From Rhizopus sp. PT2906 (taxonomy: Eukaryota; Mucoromycota; Mucoromycetes; Mucorales; Rhizopodaceae), in contig JAMYHX010000184.1 in assembly GCA_025529335.1 (NCBI GenBank), forward strand, positions 1-64,000: a DNA stretch of 64,000 nt, read 5' to 3'. Shown here piece by piece: positions 1-9,556 of the stretch. A model generated the notes under the pieces. The model had not been told where the DNA came from, searched no databases, and was given only the letters and a program-made list of their open reading frames with translations. How positions within the stretch are numbered: position 1 is the first letter of the stretch; each line of letters begins with the position of its first letter. Made by a program: the position numbers and the translations under genes.

Positions 1-1
1 A

Positions 2-76
2 AATCGAGCTGCTCGTGAACTTGGTGTGAAGACTACTTGGATCAACCAATACGAACGCGCTCAGCGTGAATTATAG
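2..76 (+). CDS. C-terminal end of an unidentified protein (possibly HAD-like hydrolase)
   Basis: Only the last 24 codons lie in the window; they are open from the left edge to a TAG at 74-76. The peptide ends ARELGVKTTWINQYERAQ and a few more residues. The pattern 'A-REL-GVKTTWIN' resembles the last conserved strand of haloacid-dehalogenase hydrolases, where an Asp-rich loop is followed by A-x-x-x-G-x-x-T-x-W-[VI]-N. That assignment is an inference from a very short piece, and the catalytic part is outside the window. The gene is convergent with the ArfGAP gene. Confidence 0.35.
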   Translation, partial: NRAARELGVKTTWINQYERAQREL

Positions 77-264
77 ACTAGAATAATTGTAGAATAATTG
101 TGTATTTGTCATATAGAAAGTAAATAAAGAAAAGTTTATTGGGAATAATAATAATAATCTAGAATTTCTTTATATATATTCCCCTTTTTTATCTAACCTA
201 AAAGGTCTGCAAAAACACTATATGAAAAAATGAGTTACTACGTTTCTCACTTGACGAATGTATC

Positions 265-1519
265 TTACTCTTTTTTAGGCTCTTTTGGCACGTTATTAGT
301 GCTTGCATTATGACTATTATTTTTACTGCTGGATGTAAAGAATTGACTTCCTTGAGGAAGACTGTGTTGTTGTTGCTGTTGAGGTTGCATTGGTGATGCA
401 GTGGCAAACGATCCCCATACGTTATTGTTCACTGGTTGTTGTTGGTAACCAAAGTTTAAACCAGATAGCTGATTTTGGACATTACCACCCATAAACTGTT
501 GTTGTTGTTGTTGTTGCATCATTAGAGGTTGAGCGGCAGGCATGGTATTATATAAAGATAGAATTGAAGATTTTATATCATTGTGTTGTTGTTGTTGTGG
601 CTGATGTTGCTGTTGTTGCTGATGTTGCTGATGTTGCTGATGTTGCTGATGTTGCTGTTGTTGTGGTGGTGGTGGTGATGTACTTGTTCCAAAGAAAAAA
701 TCTGCGCCTTGTAGTTGAGAAGCGGATGTAATTGTAGTTTGATGAGTAGAGGCAGGAGAAGAAGAAGGTGAACCTAAGAATGCGTCCAGGTTTGCAAATT
801 CAGATTGTTTTGTCTTTGGTTTTTCTGCGACTGCCTGCTTCACGGGAGGCTGTGAAGGCTGATACACGTATTGAGATGTTAAGTCAAGCAAGGATAGTGA
901 TAGTTTTATATATTACCTCTTCCTGATTTTGTACACTCTTACTATCGCCTAATGTGCTAGGGTCAGGAATAGGACCCTTCATTGCCCATCTCTTTTGCTC
1001 ATATTTTGCACGGATCCACATTTCCATATTGCTCTCTGTTGGTTTCCTATCGCCCAAATTGGCCTCCCAATACCTATACATATATTATTTTTCATATTGC
1101 TATTTCAATTTTCTTTTATTTGCTTACTTGTTTGCTCGTTCGTTCCCCCATCGAATCATATTTTCGACTTGCTCTGGTACCCAAGTATCCAAATCTACAG
1201 ATTTTACTTTGAAAAAGAAACTTGATTATCACCCGTATTGTCGTTTTATATCGATGAATCATACCTTTACTGATATGAACACCCAACGAACGATGAATAC
1301 CTGAACAGCGAATACAGATGAAAATGCCAAGATTCCAAGAAGCCCATCGAGCATCTGTTTTACAAAGTTAATGTTGAACATATTCTACAATGTGAAGGTA
1401 CCTTTCTTTTTGCAGTCAGCACAGTATTTATTGGGTGTTTGTTGGAGTAGAGCTTTTAGTATTTTCGCATTCTTTTCGTTCGTTGCTCTGTCAGCAGTTC
1501 TTGCATAGCGAGTGGACAT
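265..1519 (-). CDS. ArfGAP domain protein, SMAP/Age2-like
   Basis: GTPase-activating protein for Arf GTPases, which act in vesicle budding at Golgi and endosomes. Reading the minus strand from the ATG at 1519, the N-terminus contains the first half of the ArfGAP zinc finger (CADC). After an intron come WASWNLGIFICIRCSGIHR and the arginine-finger region, giving C-x2-C...C-x2-C. Later exons give LDTWVPEQVENM, YWEAN and IRAKYEQKRWAM, the usual end of the domain. The last exon (265-891) is low complexity, rich in Gln, His, Ser and Pro, with a long Q/H run at about 600-660. Domain order (N-terminal ArfGAP, unstructured tail) matches SMAP1/2 and yeast Age2. About four short introns are needed; exact exon edges were judged by eye. 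Family assignment is firm, subfamily less so. Confidence 0.88.
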
Positions 1520-2237
1520 GGTTTATACAAAAAAGAAAGGTGTAAATGAGCGGACAACAAAATTCAATAAATAAATTTGAATACATAGCAAGTCGTATGG
1601 GCCTGGATGCCTCTGTAATAAAAAGTCTATTCATGGATACATCTAATGGTTAACAACGATACGATGAAAGCTCTACATGCCGATTTAGAAGCAAAATCAG
1701 TAGTTAAAGGATAAGAACATCTTAATTTTGGGTATAATCAAGTATTGAGATATGCTTCAAATGAACTCAAAAAGCAAATAATACACATATAGCATGCTCT
1801 ATGTGCTTCATCTACACTTGCACGCTAAATAAAATAGATCATCAGATACACACACGGAAATAAGGAAGTTTTTTATGGGACTATGATCGAAATACAACTA
1901 GCTATTGGTCAAAAGTAGAGCCAAGATATAGCATAACAAGAACGTGCAACAACAAAAAGAGAGAGACTCAAACATTGAGCCCTACCTGGTGTAACAAGAT
2001 ATCTGTCACATACCCAGGGGGAAAGAGTTCGTAGGTACACTCAAGTACTAAATCATTTGCTATATATCTATAACAGTACTAGTGTCAAATCTTACGAGAG
2101 ATTTGGCACTGTTCTATGAAACATTGTTTCAAAATCAAATACTCTGTAGTTTTTATAGTTACACGGTTCAGGTATACAACGATCTCGTCGCACGACAATT
2201 AATGAATTAAAAGGTACTACGAGCCAACAAGTAGCAA
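1520..2237. other. Intergenic region with little content
   Basis: About 720 bp between the divergent ArfGAP and NLP-like genes. A 35-codon open stretch starts at the ATG at 1546 but matches nothing I recognise. The only structured element I see is the inverted repeat at 2082-2109. The right-hand part presumably carries the promoter of the secreted-protein gene. Confidence 0.6.
2082..2109. repeat. Imperfect inverted repeat upstream of the NLP-like gene
   Basis: Arms GTGTCAAATCT (2082-2092) and AGATTTGGCAC (2099-2109) pair over 11 bp with one mismatch around a 6-nt spacer. Weaker complementarity continues outward (aacagt / actgtt). It lies about 180 bp upstream of the start codon at 2288. It could be a regulator-binding palindrome or the end of a small mobile element; the sequence alone does not decide. 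Confidence 0.5.
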
Positions 2238-2245
2238 TATAAATA
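2238..2245 (+). promoter_or_regulatory. TATA box of the NLP-like gene
   Basis: TATAAATA lies 43-50 nt upstream of the ATG at 2288, a plausible distance for a short 5' leader. It is one of only two clear TATA boxes near genes here. It fits a regulated secreted-protein gene better than a housekeeping gene. Confidence 0.5.
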
Positions 2246-2287
2246 CTCTCTCATCAAAAAGTATCTAAAGCAACTTGTGTACTAAAT

Positions 2288-3073
2288 ATGATTCGAAGTA
2301 TAGCAGCCCTTTTCCTCTTTGCCAACTTATGCTTTGCCAATACTCCAATTCCCGATAGTCAAGCGACTGATTTCACAAGCTTTGCATTAGGCGCTCGTCC
2401 CTACTGGCAGCTTTCAAGAGCTCTCAAGCACGACATGTGTTGGCCCTCTGCATGTGTCGAGAACGGTGCTGTTGTTCCAAGCGCAGACCTCAAGAACTTC
2501 CCTGTTGCTGGCCAAGGCGGATGCCCTCCTGCAGGCTCACGTTTCCCAGTATACTGGAACGCTAAAAAGTGCACAGATACAGAGATAAGGGTTGCATACA
2601 ATCTATTCTGGAAAAAGGATGGGTTCAGTCCTAGTGGCATATATGGTCATGGTTACGATTGGGAGCAAGTCATTGTTGTTTATGCAAAAGGCGGTAATAG
2701 CTGGTCAAGGAAGGGCGCTTATCTCTCTGGTCATGGTGGATACAAGTATTATGACTGGAATGAGATGACCACGTCCAATGAATCCAACATTGCGGCTGGT
2801 GGGCAAAATATGGATCATCCCAAGATATTCCCAGCATGGGCCAAGCACTCTATGTTTATTAACTCAAAGGATGGAAACCCTGTGCTTGAAGGTCTTGATG
2901 CCTTTGATGAGAATGCCTTTAGAACAAGCTCATATCAATACTTCAACGCGAAAGAAGAAATGATTCAAGTTGTGCCTAATACCCAACTTTGGACGCTTAT
3001 TGCCAATAAGGACTGGAACAAAGCATCTTCTAGTCCTAATGTTGTTTATGATAAATTATGTACTATTAAATAA
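2288..3073 (+). CDS. Secreted NLP/NPP1-like (necrosis- and ethylene-inducing-like) protein
   Basis: Intronless, 261 residues, with an N-terminal signal peptide (hydrophobic core AALFLFANLCFA, likely cleaved near residue 17). The centre carries YGHGYDWEQVIVVY. This corresponds to the hallmark heptapeptide GHRHDWE of the NPP1/NLP family, with the Arg and second His replaced. The first His, the Asp and the Glu of that motif, which take part in metal binding in characterised members, remain. Four or more cysteines are present (CWPSAC, GGCPP, KKC, KLC). Downstream blocks (GAYLSGHGGY, AWAKHSMF, NPVLEGLDAF) fit the family's beta-sandwich. Characterised NLPs are secreted; some permeabilise eudicot plant membranes and others are non-toxic. 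Toxicity cannot be inferred here, and the altered heptapeptide argues for caution. A TATA box and an inverted repeat lie upstream. Confidence 0.7.
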   Translation: MIRSIAALFLFANLCFANTPIPDSQATDFTSFALGARPYWQLSRALKHDMCWPSACVENGAVVPSADLKNFPVAGQGGCPPAGSRFPVYWNAKKCTDTEIRVAYNLFWKKDGFSPSGIYGHGYDWEQVIVVYAKGGNSWSRKGAYLSGHGGYKYYDWNEMTTSNESNIAAGGQNMDHPKIFPAWAKHSMFINSKDGNPVLEGLDAFDENAFRTSSYQYFNAKEEMIQVVPNTQLWTLIANKDWNKASSSPNVVYDKLCTIK

Positions 3074-3186
3074 ATTCATTACACACATAAAATCAATGGT
3101 TTAGAATGCAAGCCAAAAATGAACAATTTAATTGCAACAATTTAAAATGAGCACTGTACACACAATAAAAATGGACATTTTTTTCT

Positions 3187-3525
3187 TTAACTCAAAAGTC
3201 TGCGCTGTAATTTTCTGAACGAAGTAAAAATTTTACTTTTAAACCGTCTATGATTATCTTTTGGTATCTTGCTTTTAGTCAAATCATCCTCTGCCAATTC
3301 TAATGCCAACTGAGATTCATCCCATCGTCTAGGCTGTTTTTGAGTATTGTCTGTTGCCATAGGAACGCAAGTGGGTCTGTGTGTAACTAATATCGGTTCC
3401 GATTGATTACTGTGCTTTAATGAAAGTGATTTTGTAGATGAATTCACACTGGATATTGTTAAGCATAAGGACGGTAATGGGTCATTTGAGCTGTTGCTGC
3501 CTTTACTTTTATGTTTAGAAGACAT
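3187..3525 (-). CDS. Small hypothetical protein, 112 aa
   Basis: An intronless ORF starting at the ATG at 3525 and converging on the NLP-like gene, with 113 bp between stops. The N-terminal half is Ser/Asn/Lys-rich (SSKHKSKGSNSSND). The C-terminal half is more structured: WDESQLALELAEDDL, then a basic tail (HRRFKSKIFTSFRKLQRRLL). I do not recognise a family. The acidic helix followed by a very basic amphipathic end suggests protein or membrane contact, but that is speculation. A purine-rich tract follows immediately upstream (3540-3660). Confidence 0.5.
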   Translation of the reverse strand: MSSKHKSKGSNSSNDPLPSLCLTISSVNSSTKSLSLKHSNQSEPILVTHRPTCVPMATDNTQKQPRRWDESQLALELAEDDLTKSKIPKDNHRRFKSKIFTSFRKLQRRLLS

Positions 3526-3730
3526 TTAAAGAATTTATTTATAAGAGAAAAAGAAAAAAGAAGAAAAAAAAAAGAGAGAGAGAAAAAGAAAGAGATTTTA
3601 TGTGTATAAAAAAGGTAGAAAAGAAAGAGAGAAAAAGAAAAAAAAAAATATAGAAAATATATATATAAACTCGGAGAAAATAAACAAAAAAAGCGTCTGC
3701 TAATTTTAGTCATGATATCTTTATGCTTTA

Positions 3731-4832
3731 TTACATAGTCAAGTCCATAGAATCACCTTCTGACACAGTTACAAATTTAGTAATAGATTCCTTTAAAATA
3801 GCCGTTGTTCCTCTAGGATATCTATAGCTTTGTTCCTTGACTCCTCTTTCATTGGGTCTAACATGGTTTCGAAGGTATTCAGTTGAATCCTTTGTGATCA
3901 CACAGACATCCACATTAGAACCGGATCCTAAATCATTAAAAATACCAGCTTCAATAGCCTCTCTGACAAGATCAATGGCTTCCTCTCGCTACAATCCAAG
4001 CATTGTCAGTTTACTCTATCTATGATTCATCGCCACTTACAGTCATATCAGGTTTCCATTTGCTTTCAAATACACTCATGGCAGCCAATGAACCTGAGCC
4101 CATGGTGACATATGGTAAGCTGTCAGTACTACCATGAGGATATACTGTATAAAGTTGAGGACCTGTAACATCAAAGCCTCCAAGAACAAGAGCTGCACCA
4201 ATATGGCCTTGATATCTTTTTATAAAATAGTTAGTCATGATTCATGTGATATATGCACACGCTTTACTTGTATAGCATTTGCTTTAATAATGTCATGGCT
4301 GTAACAACTCTAGCCTTTCTTCCAGTTGCTAAAGAATGCAATTCCATTTGAGAGCTGATCAAGTTGGTTGTGAATTCAGTATCGGCAGCTGTACCAGCAC
4401 CACAACAGTAACTATGAAAAGTCAGTTAATATCTTCATCATAGGACTTATTCATTTTTTTACATGTTGGGAGCAATGTAGTGGATCTTTTCACAGTTTTT
4501 ATCAGCGACAATAGGTCCCTCAGTTGCTCTTGTATCAGCACCTAAGCAAACACCATCCTAGAAAGGGTTGTCAACATGTTTTGTCTCGAAAAAAAAAAAT
4601 GATGCATTTACTTTATAAATGAGACCAACAATAGTGGTACCTGTGCTTGTTGCCTTTGGTGGTTTAGCACCCTTAGCTTCCAATGCTGCATTTCTTTTTT
4701 AAACGTGTATTAGGACATGAATAATGGACATGCGTGTGTATATTCACAGCACGCGTGTTTCAATCTTTGAACTAACCTTCCACAATTATCAAAGTTAAAA
4801 CCGCCCTTCTTTAAACTAGTGTTGATTGTCAT
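3731..4832 (-). CDS. PUP1: 20S proteasome subunit beta-2 (trypsin-like)
   Basis: Catalytic beta-2 subunit of the 20S proteasome. The start is the ATG at 4832, followed by a short propeptide including KKGGFNFDNCGR. The mature N-terminus is in the next exon, where a Thr of STGTTIVGLIYKDGV is the expected nucleophile after autocleavage. Further exons read GADTRATEGPIVADKNCEKI, MYCCGAGTAADTEFTTNL, YQGHIGAALVLGGFDVTGPQ, LPYVTMGSGSLAAMSVFE and the C-terminal extension (LRNHVRPNERGVK), which wraps beta-3 in known structures. At least four short introns interrupt it. All conserved blocks are present. The UBX gene lies 362 bp upstream in the same orientation. Confidence 0.96.
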
Positions 4833-5194
4833 TTTATATTAATAAAAAAAAAAGAGAGACTTTAATTGTTGTCCATTGACACGTTAGTCCGTCCAGCCTA
4901 AGGTATACGTAATTCATCTAGGCAGTCACATTTAGCTTTTATTCAATCTGAGCCAATGAATCACTTGAGCATTCATGCCGTATTGTCCCTCTCTATTGTG
5001 TCAGGTCCAGTTTGAACTTACAAAGGGGGAGAGGCCACAAATACCACATATACATTCATACATACTGAAAAGATAAAATATGAATTTGTGAGGTTCATTC
5101 AATGAGGGTTACTCTTTCTTTAGCCGAAAGCAATAGCTTATGTATTATATCATCATAAGCAGCTATTTATTATGCAAGAAAAAAAAAGAAGGGC

Positions 5195-6484
5195 CTAAAT
5201 GAATGCCAAGATCAGAGCAGCAGAAGGAACTAAATCTTAAATATACACATGTTAATTTAGTCATCACTTAGTACAATACATTATGTAACTTACTAAGTTC
5301 CTTCAATGTCTTTTCTTTATCCTCTTCTCCAAAGGTTTTTCTGGGGAATGTAGTTGAAAGAGTAAATGGATTGGTGCATCCTTGCGATTGTAAAAAGCTA
5401 TAAACCTCAGATAGGGTTGACGTTGCGCTAAAAGTGTTTGTAACAGGATTCATTCCAGGTATGCGAATCTATCAAGAAGAGAGAGAGAGAGAGAACCAAA
5501 TGAGAACAGACAATATATTATGTATTCTTTTTTTTTTTTTTTACTTGAAGTCGAGCATCATTATATTCCTTTTTAACAGCTGGCTGAGATGTTGATGTTG
5601 CAGCTGGTGCTGGCGCTGATTCTACTTGAGATTGCTTTGCTGCTTCTCTCTAAGATAAATAATCGTTTAGTCAAGTTTAGTACCCATTTGTTTTTTCTAT
5701 TACCTTTGCTGCACGCTCTTTTTTATCTGCCTCAATCTGTGCCTTCACCTTTGCCTTTGCAATACGGTCTAATTCTTTCTCCTTTTTCTTCATTTCAAAG
5801 GCCTGTTTAATCTCCTTGGCCTGCAACTCTTCCTTCGCGGCTGTTATGTCCTTTCCTGCTTTTCTTCGAATCCTTTCAGCTTCTTTACGTTCGGCTGCCT
5901 CCTGAGCTTCACGTATAGCGCGTTTTTCAGCCATACGTGATCGAAGTTCGGCCAACTTTTGTTTCTTCTCTTCTTCGGTTAATGGCTTTATAACCTCAGT
6001 ACTTTCAGCAAAATTTTGATGTCCTGTTCTCGCAGCATGTCTTTCTGCTCCAGTTGCTATGAAAAAAAAAAAAAGGATGAATTTTTATGTTTGCTTTGAG
6101 CTCATCATTTTACCATCACGGAATAATTTTTGGCAATCATTGCAAATCAAACTAGAAGCAGTTTGTTCTCCTTGTTGAATTTCGCCTTCCTCTTTTTGAA
6201 CTGGTTCAGAACCTAGTCCTTTGGATTGTTCTTCTTCTTCTTCTTCGGGTTCATCAGAAACTTCTGGATGTTCCAGCATCCTAAAGAAGAGAAATGAATA
6301 TTATGTCCACATGACTAAAATGGCTATATACCAATCCATTGCAGGTTGCAGACCAGCACCATTCGTTGCTTTCCATGCCTTTTTTCTATGACAAGAATGA
6401 GCCACATATAATGTTAGTTATTGTCACTTACACCTTTGCAAGGGAAAACCCCATGCTGACAAGAGTATCTATATCATTTGCCAT
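5195..6484 (-). CDS. UBA-UBX domain protein with a C2H2-like finger (UBXN1/SAKS1-like)
   Basis: Adaptor linking ubiquitin and the AAA ATPase p97/Cdc48. From the ATG at 6484: an N-terminal UBA domain (DTLVSMGFSLAKV, then KAWKATNGAGLQPAMDW and MLEHPE), an acidic Glu-rich run, then a finger split by an intron (ICNDCQKLFRD + H-x5-H around ERHAARTGH). A long charged coiled coil follows (REAQEAAERKEAERIRRKAG), then the UBX fold (ARLQIRIPGMNPVTNTF). The stop met directly at 5268 is intronic: a GTAAGT donor near 5301 and a TTTAAG acceptor near 5229 join ..KEL to NLVPSAALILAFI and a TAG at 5195-5197. This restores the LVPSA ending typical of UBX domains. This order matches UBXN1/SAKS1. Confidence 0.88.
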
Positions 6485-9400
6485 ATTTTATAAAAATACG
6501 CGCAAAAGAAAAAAAATAAAGCAACGTTTGCTTTTTTATATGGGGTCTGCGATTACTATAATAGGAAAGAGACACAACGCACTTCAGCATGAAGGAGACT
6601 TGCAGAATATTAAAGTGGGTTTTTTGTCTGCAGAAAAATAAAATAGACTTGTATCAGATAATCATTGAGAACAAATGACCCCTTTTAGCAACTTGTCTCT
6701 GTAGTCAAAATGATGTTTTGTCTAGAGACAGTCGTCAAGTGAGACATATCATTCTAAACTTTTCATGCTTTTTCTTTTATATGAACGCTGCGCGCCTATA
6801 GTCATGTCTTTTGTGTATGTGTATAGTTTGAGGTTTTGCCTGCCTTTTTCCAGTTTTCTGATAATTCCTTTTTATTCCATTTCTCCAAGGATAGGATCGT
6901 TTTTAATTTCATGTCTATTATTCTACTAAAGTCATAACGAATATCTTTTCACGTAAAGGCTTTTATTGTTCTTTAGTGAAGGACAATAAGTACAAAAGAA
7001 GTGTACGATGGGAAATGTTTTGGAAACAGAATGTAGCGTGGTGTATCTGCCAATGATAACCTACTAAAAAAGTCTCTCAAAGAATACTCACTGGGCAAAA
7101 CTACTTTGCCCTGGGAGCCATTATTTAGCCGAGATAAGAAATATTCCGCTTCATTCAAAGTGAATCCAATTTATCAAAAAAGGGTTGAAATTGTAACCTT
7201 CAGGAAAAACTAAGATATCCTCTTTTTTTTTACTGCGGTAAAAAAAGGACAAGTAAGCAAGACTTTGTATACTTGGTGGCAGCTTCTTCATTTAAATAAT
7301 GATCGTTCAGTAGCATGTGGACTTGTACTTCAAAGACAGAAAGGGTAAAACTGTGCAACAGACGTTACATATATAAATCATACTGGAACCATTTTAAATA
7401 TTCAAAGTCGATTACATATGTTGTAACCACACGCAAAGACTGAACATTGAGTTTATGGAAGCAGCTCATTGATATACATACTGTAAAATCATGGTAGAAT
7501 ATGACATCTTTTATATCTCTTTCTATATTTGTAGCTTTCTGTTACAAAAGATAGCTGCTATTTTTAACTTGTGAATCTTTATAGTCTTTATAGGTTGCCC
7601 GCTTGTTACTGGAATCAAGTGAACAACGTTAGAAACAAGCATGTCATGTGCACAAGTTTTCTCTTTATTCTTTTCATGTACTTTTGCATTGTGTCTGTGT
7701 GCATTTACGAAAATCCACGAAAAACTGTTTAAGAGACAGCGATCTGGTTTCATCGATAATCTACAACAAACGAAACACAGACTTCCGCGGAACATGGCGG
7801 GGATTTTTATTAGCATTTGCTAGATTATGTCTTTTTGCAGTCTCAAATGCCTGGTATAGCAACTATATTGGGTCCAAGCGATAACGGAGGAATAAACATG
7901 GCTATGAATTGACTTACAACCAATCATATTTTGTTTTCACATTCACTGTTATTTAATGCTTTCATCAGGACATCTGTTTGCGCAAAAGGGTCCAGGGCAC
8001 CATTTGAGAGAGATACAATAGATATGCTTAAAAAGGTTATCTACTATCACATGCGCAGCTTTTTATTTTTTTTTTTTTCCTCATCTCCTTCAGCTCTTTA
8101 ATGTGCTAGGGTTGTGCCCCTGGGAAATTATATAATGTGTAGGATAATAGGGTCCCCCCTCTCTCTTCCTTTCAACATTTGATGGAGAGGAAAAAAACTT
8201 GTGTATACCATCTACTTGTGGACGATCTATCTCTCTCTCTGCTTGAGCAAATAATATGAGTTTATGACGAAATCCCTTTTAGAGCTACGTTCAGAATAAA
8301 AAAAATGAAATAGAACAGCCACTGTAACGCTGTACATGTACTCTATTTGTAGCATGGTAACCTAAATAACTATATCGGAATAAATAGCTAAAGAGGAAAA
8401 ATAAAGGAGAGGCTTAATATTAGATAAAGTTTTAGTATCCCACGTTCAATGTGATATGTTTTCATAGCATGGTATTACATTGTAGTACATCACATACTTT
8501 AGCTATCAAAGGAAAGTGTCTGGAACATACATTAGCATAAGATAACAATGTAATCTTTCAAATTGACATTTCAGTATTCACCTTCAAGGACAGTGGCAGG
8601 GGCAGGGGCAAAAGAAAAAAAAAAAAAAAAAGGCAAGGTTTATGCAAGGGAAACATGAGATACGCATGAATGTAATAATTAAAAAAGTATGACACTTGAA
8701 GCTATTGTGTGTACATAAAAAGGATAATCATCACATTGAGCAAAAACGACTTTTCGGAAAGTTAATATGGAGCATAGCAGAACTTCATACTAGTCGGAGC
8801 CCAGGTTTTGTTTTATATACTTGTCGTGAATAGCGGAGTCAACAAATTACCAATGGAGATGCTCCCATATGATTGACCTAATCTAAAAAAAAATGACGGT
8901 AATCTTAGTAACCAGTTTACCAATGGAGATCAGTTACTAGTTACACAATTCCATATGACTTCGTTGCCTATTAGAAACCAAGCAAGGTTATCCATTTTTT
9001 GGCAAATGATGCGTTATTTTATTTTATTTTTCTTCTTGCTTCTATGGTGATGAGTTACCAAAGCAAAACAATTAATTTGTTTGGTCCCTTTGTTAGTGTA
9101 ACTCTGTTGCCATTAAAGTAAGCGTTTAATAAATAGATAACATGTGCCTCAGTTTACAAATACGATTTTTTGTTATTATCATATTATTGTCTTATTTCCT
9201 CTCATTGACTTTTTCGCTACACAAAATCAGTGTGGTACTGGAAACATGATTGCCACTATGTTACTGTCTTTTTTTTATTATTAAGGGGAAGGGGGGAAAT
9301 AGGTCGACTGAGAAATAAAAAGCTGGGGAGGAGGGGGACATTATATGATACCTGTAATAGATAAGAGAATATAAAGTATGACAAGAGTAATATCAATAGG

Positions 9401-9556
9401 GAACTTCGGGGGAGAGGGTAAAAGAATAAATAAAGATAACCCAATCACGACTAGTTTGAGTCAGAAGAGGTTATTTGTGTCACGAATTAGTCTACAAGAA
9501 AGAAAAAATCCTATTTTTCCCACAAGAACCTCTTTCTTTCTCTTTTTACTCAACTT
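6485..9556. other. Long gene-poor intergenic region
   Basis: Three kilobases without a gene I can support. Short open stretches (6973-7158 minus, 7523-7816 minus, 7641-7884 plus) overlap each other on both strands and show no recognisable domain. They may be decayed coding DNA or chance. The region has poly-A/T tracts (for example 8610-8630 and 8070-8080), CT-rich tracts, and a local duplicated motif at 8848-8960. It separates the divergent UBX and transcription-factor-like genes, so promoters of both must lie here. Confidence 0.5.
8848..8960. repeat. Two copies of a short direct repeat
   Basis: The motif TTACCAATGGAGAT occurs near 8848 and again near 8918, about 70 bp apart. Each copy is followed within 10-30 bp by CCATATGA. 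The second copy is embedded in a rough palindrome (GTAACCAG...CAGTTAC). This could be a duplicated protein-binding site or a footprint of a small insertion. Function is unknown. Confidence 0.45.

Noticed and set aside
3540..3700. ORF 3459-3713 with FFFSFSLFLFYLF pattern
   Set aside because: Translation of an A/G-rich tract upstream of the small protein gene; low complexity only.
5268..5270. TAA as the end of the UBX gene
   Set aside because: It lies inside a predicted GTAAGT...TTTAAG intron; splicing restores the conserved UBX end.
7523..7884. Overlapping ORFs on both strands in the 6.5-9.5 kb region
   Set aside because: No domain, no consistent frame and no splice structure; possible old relic but unsupported.
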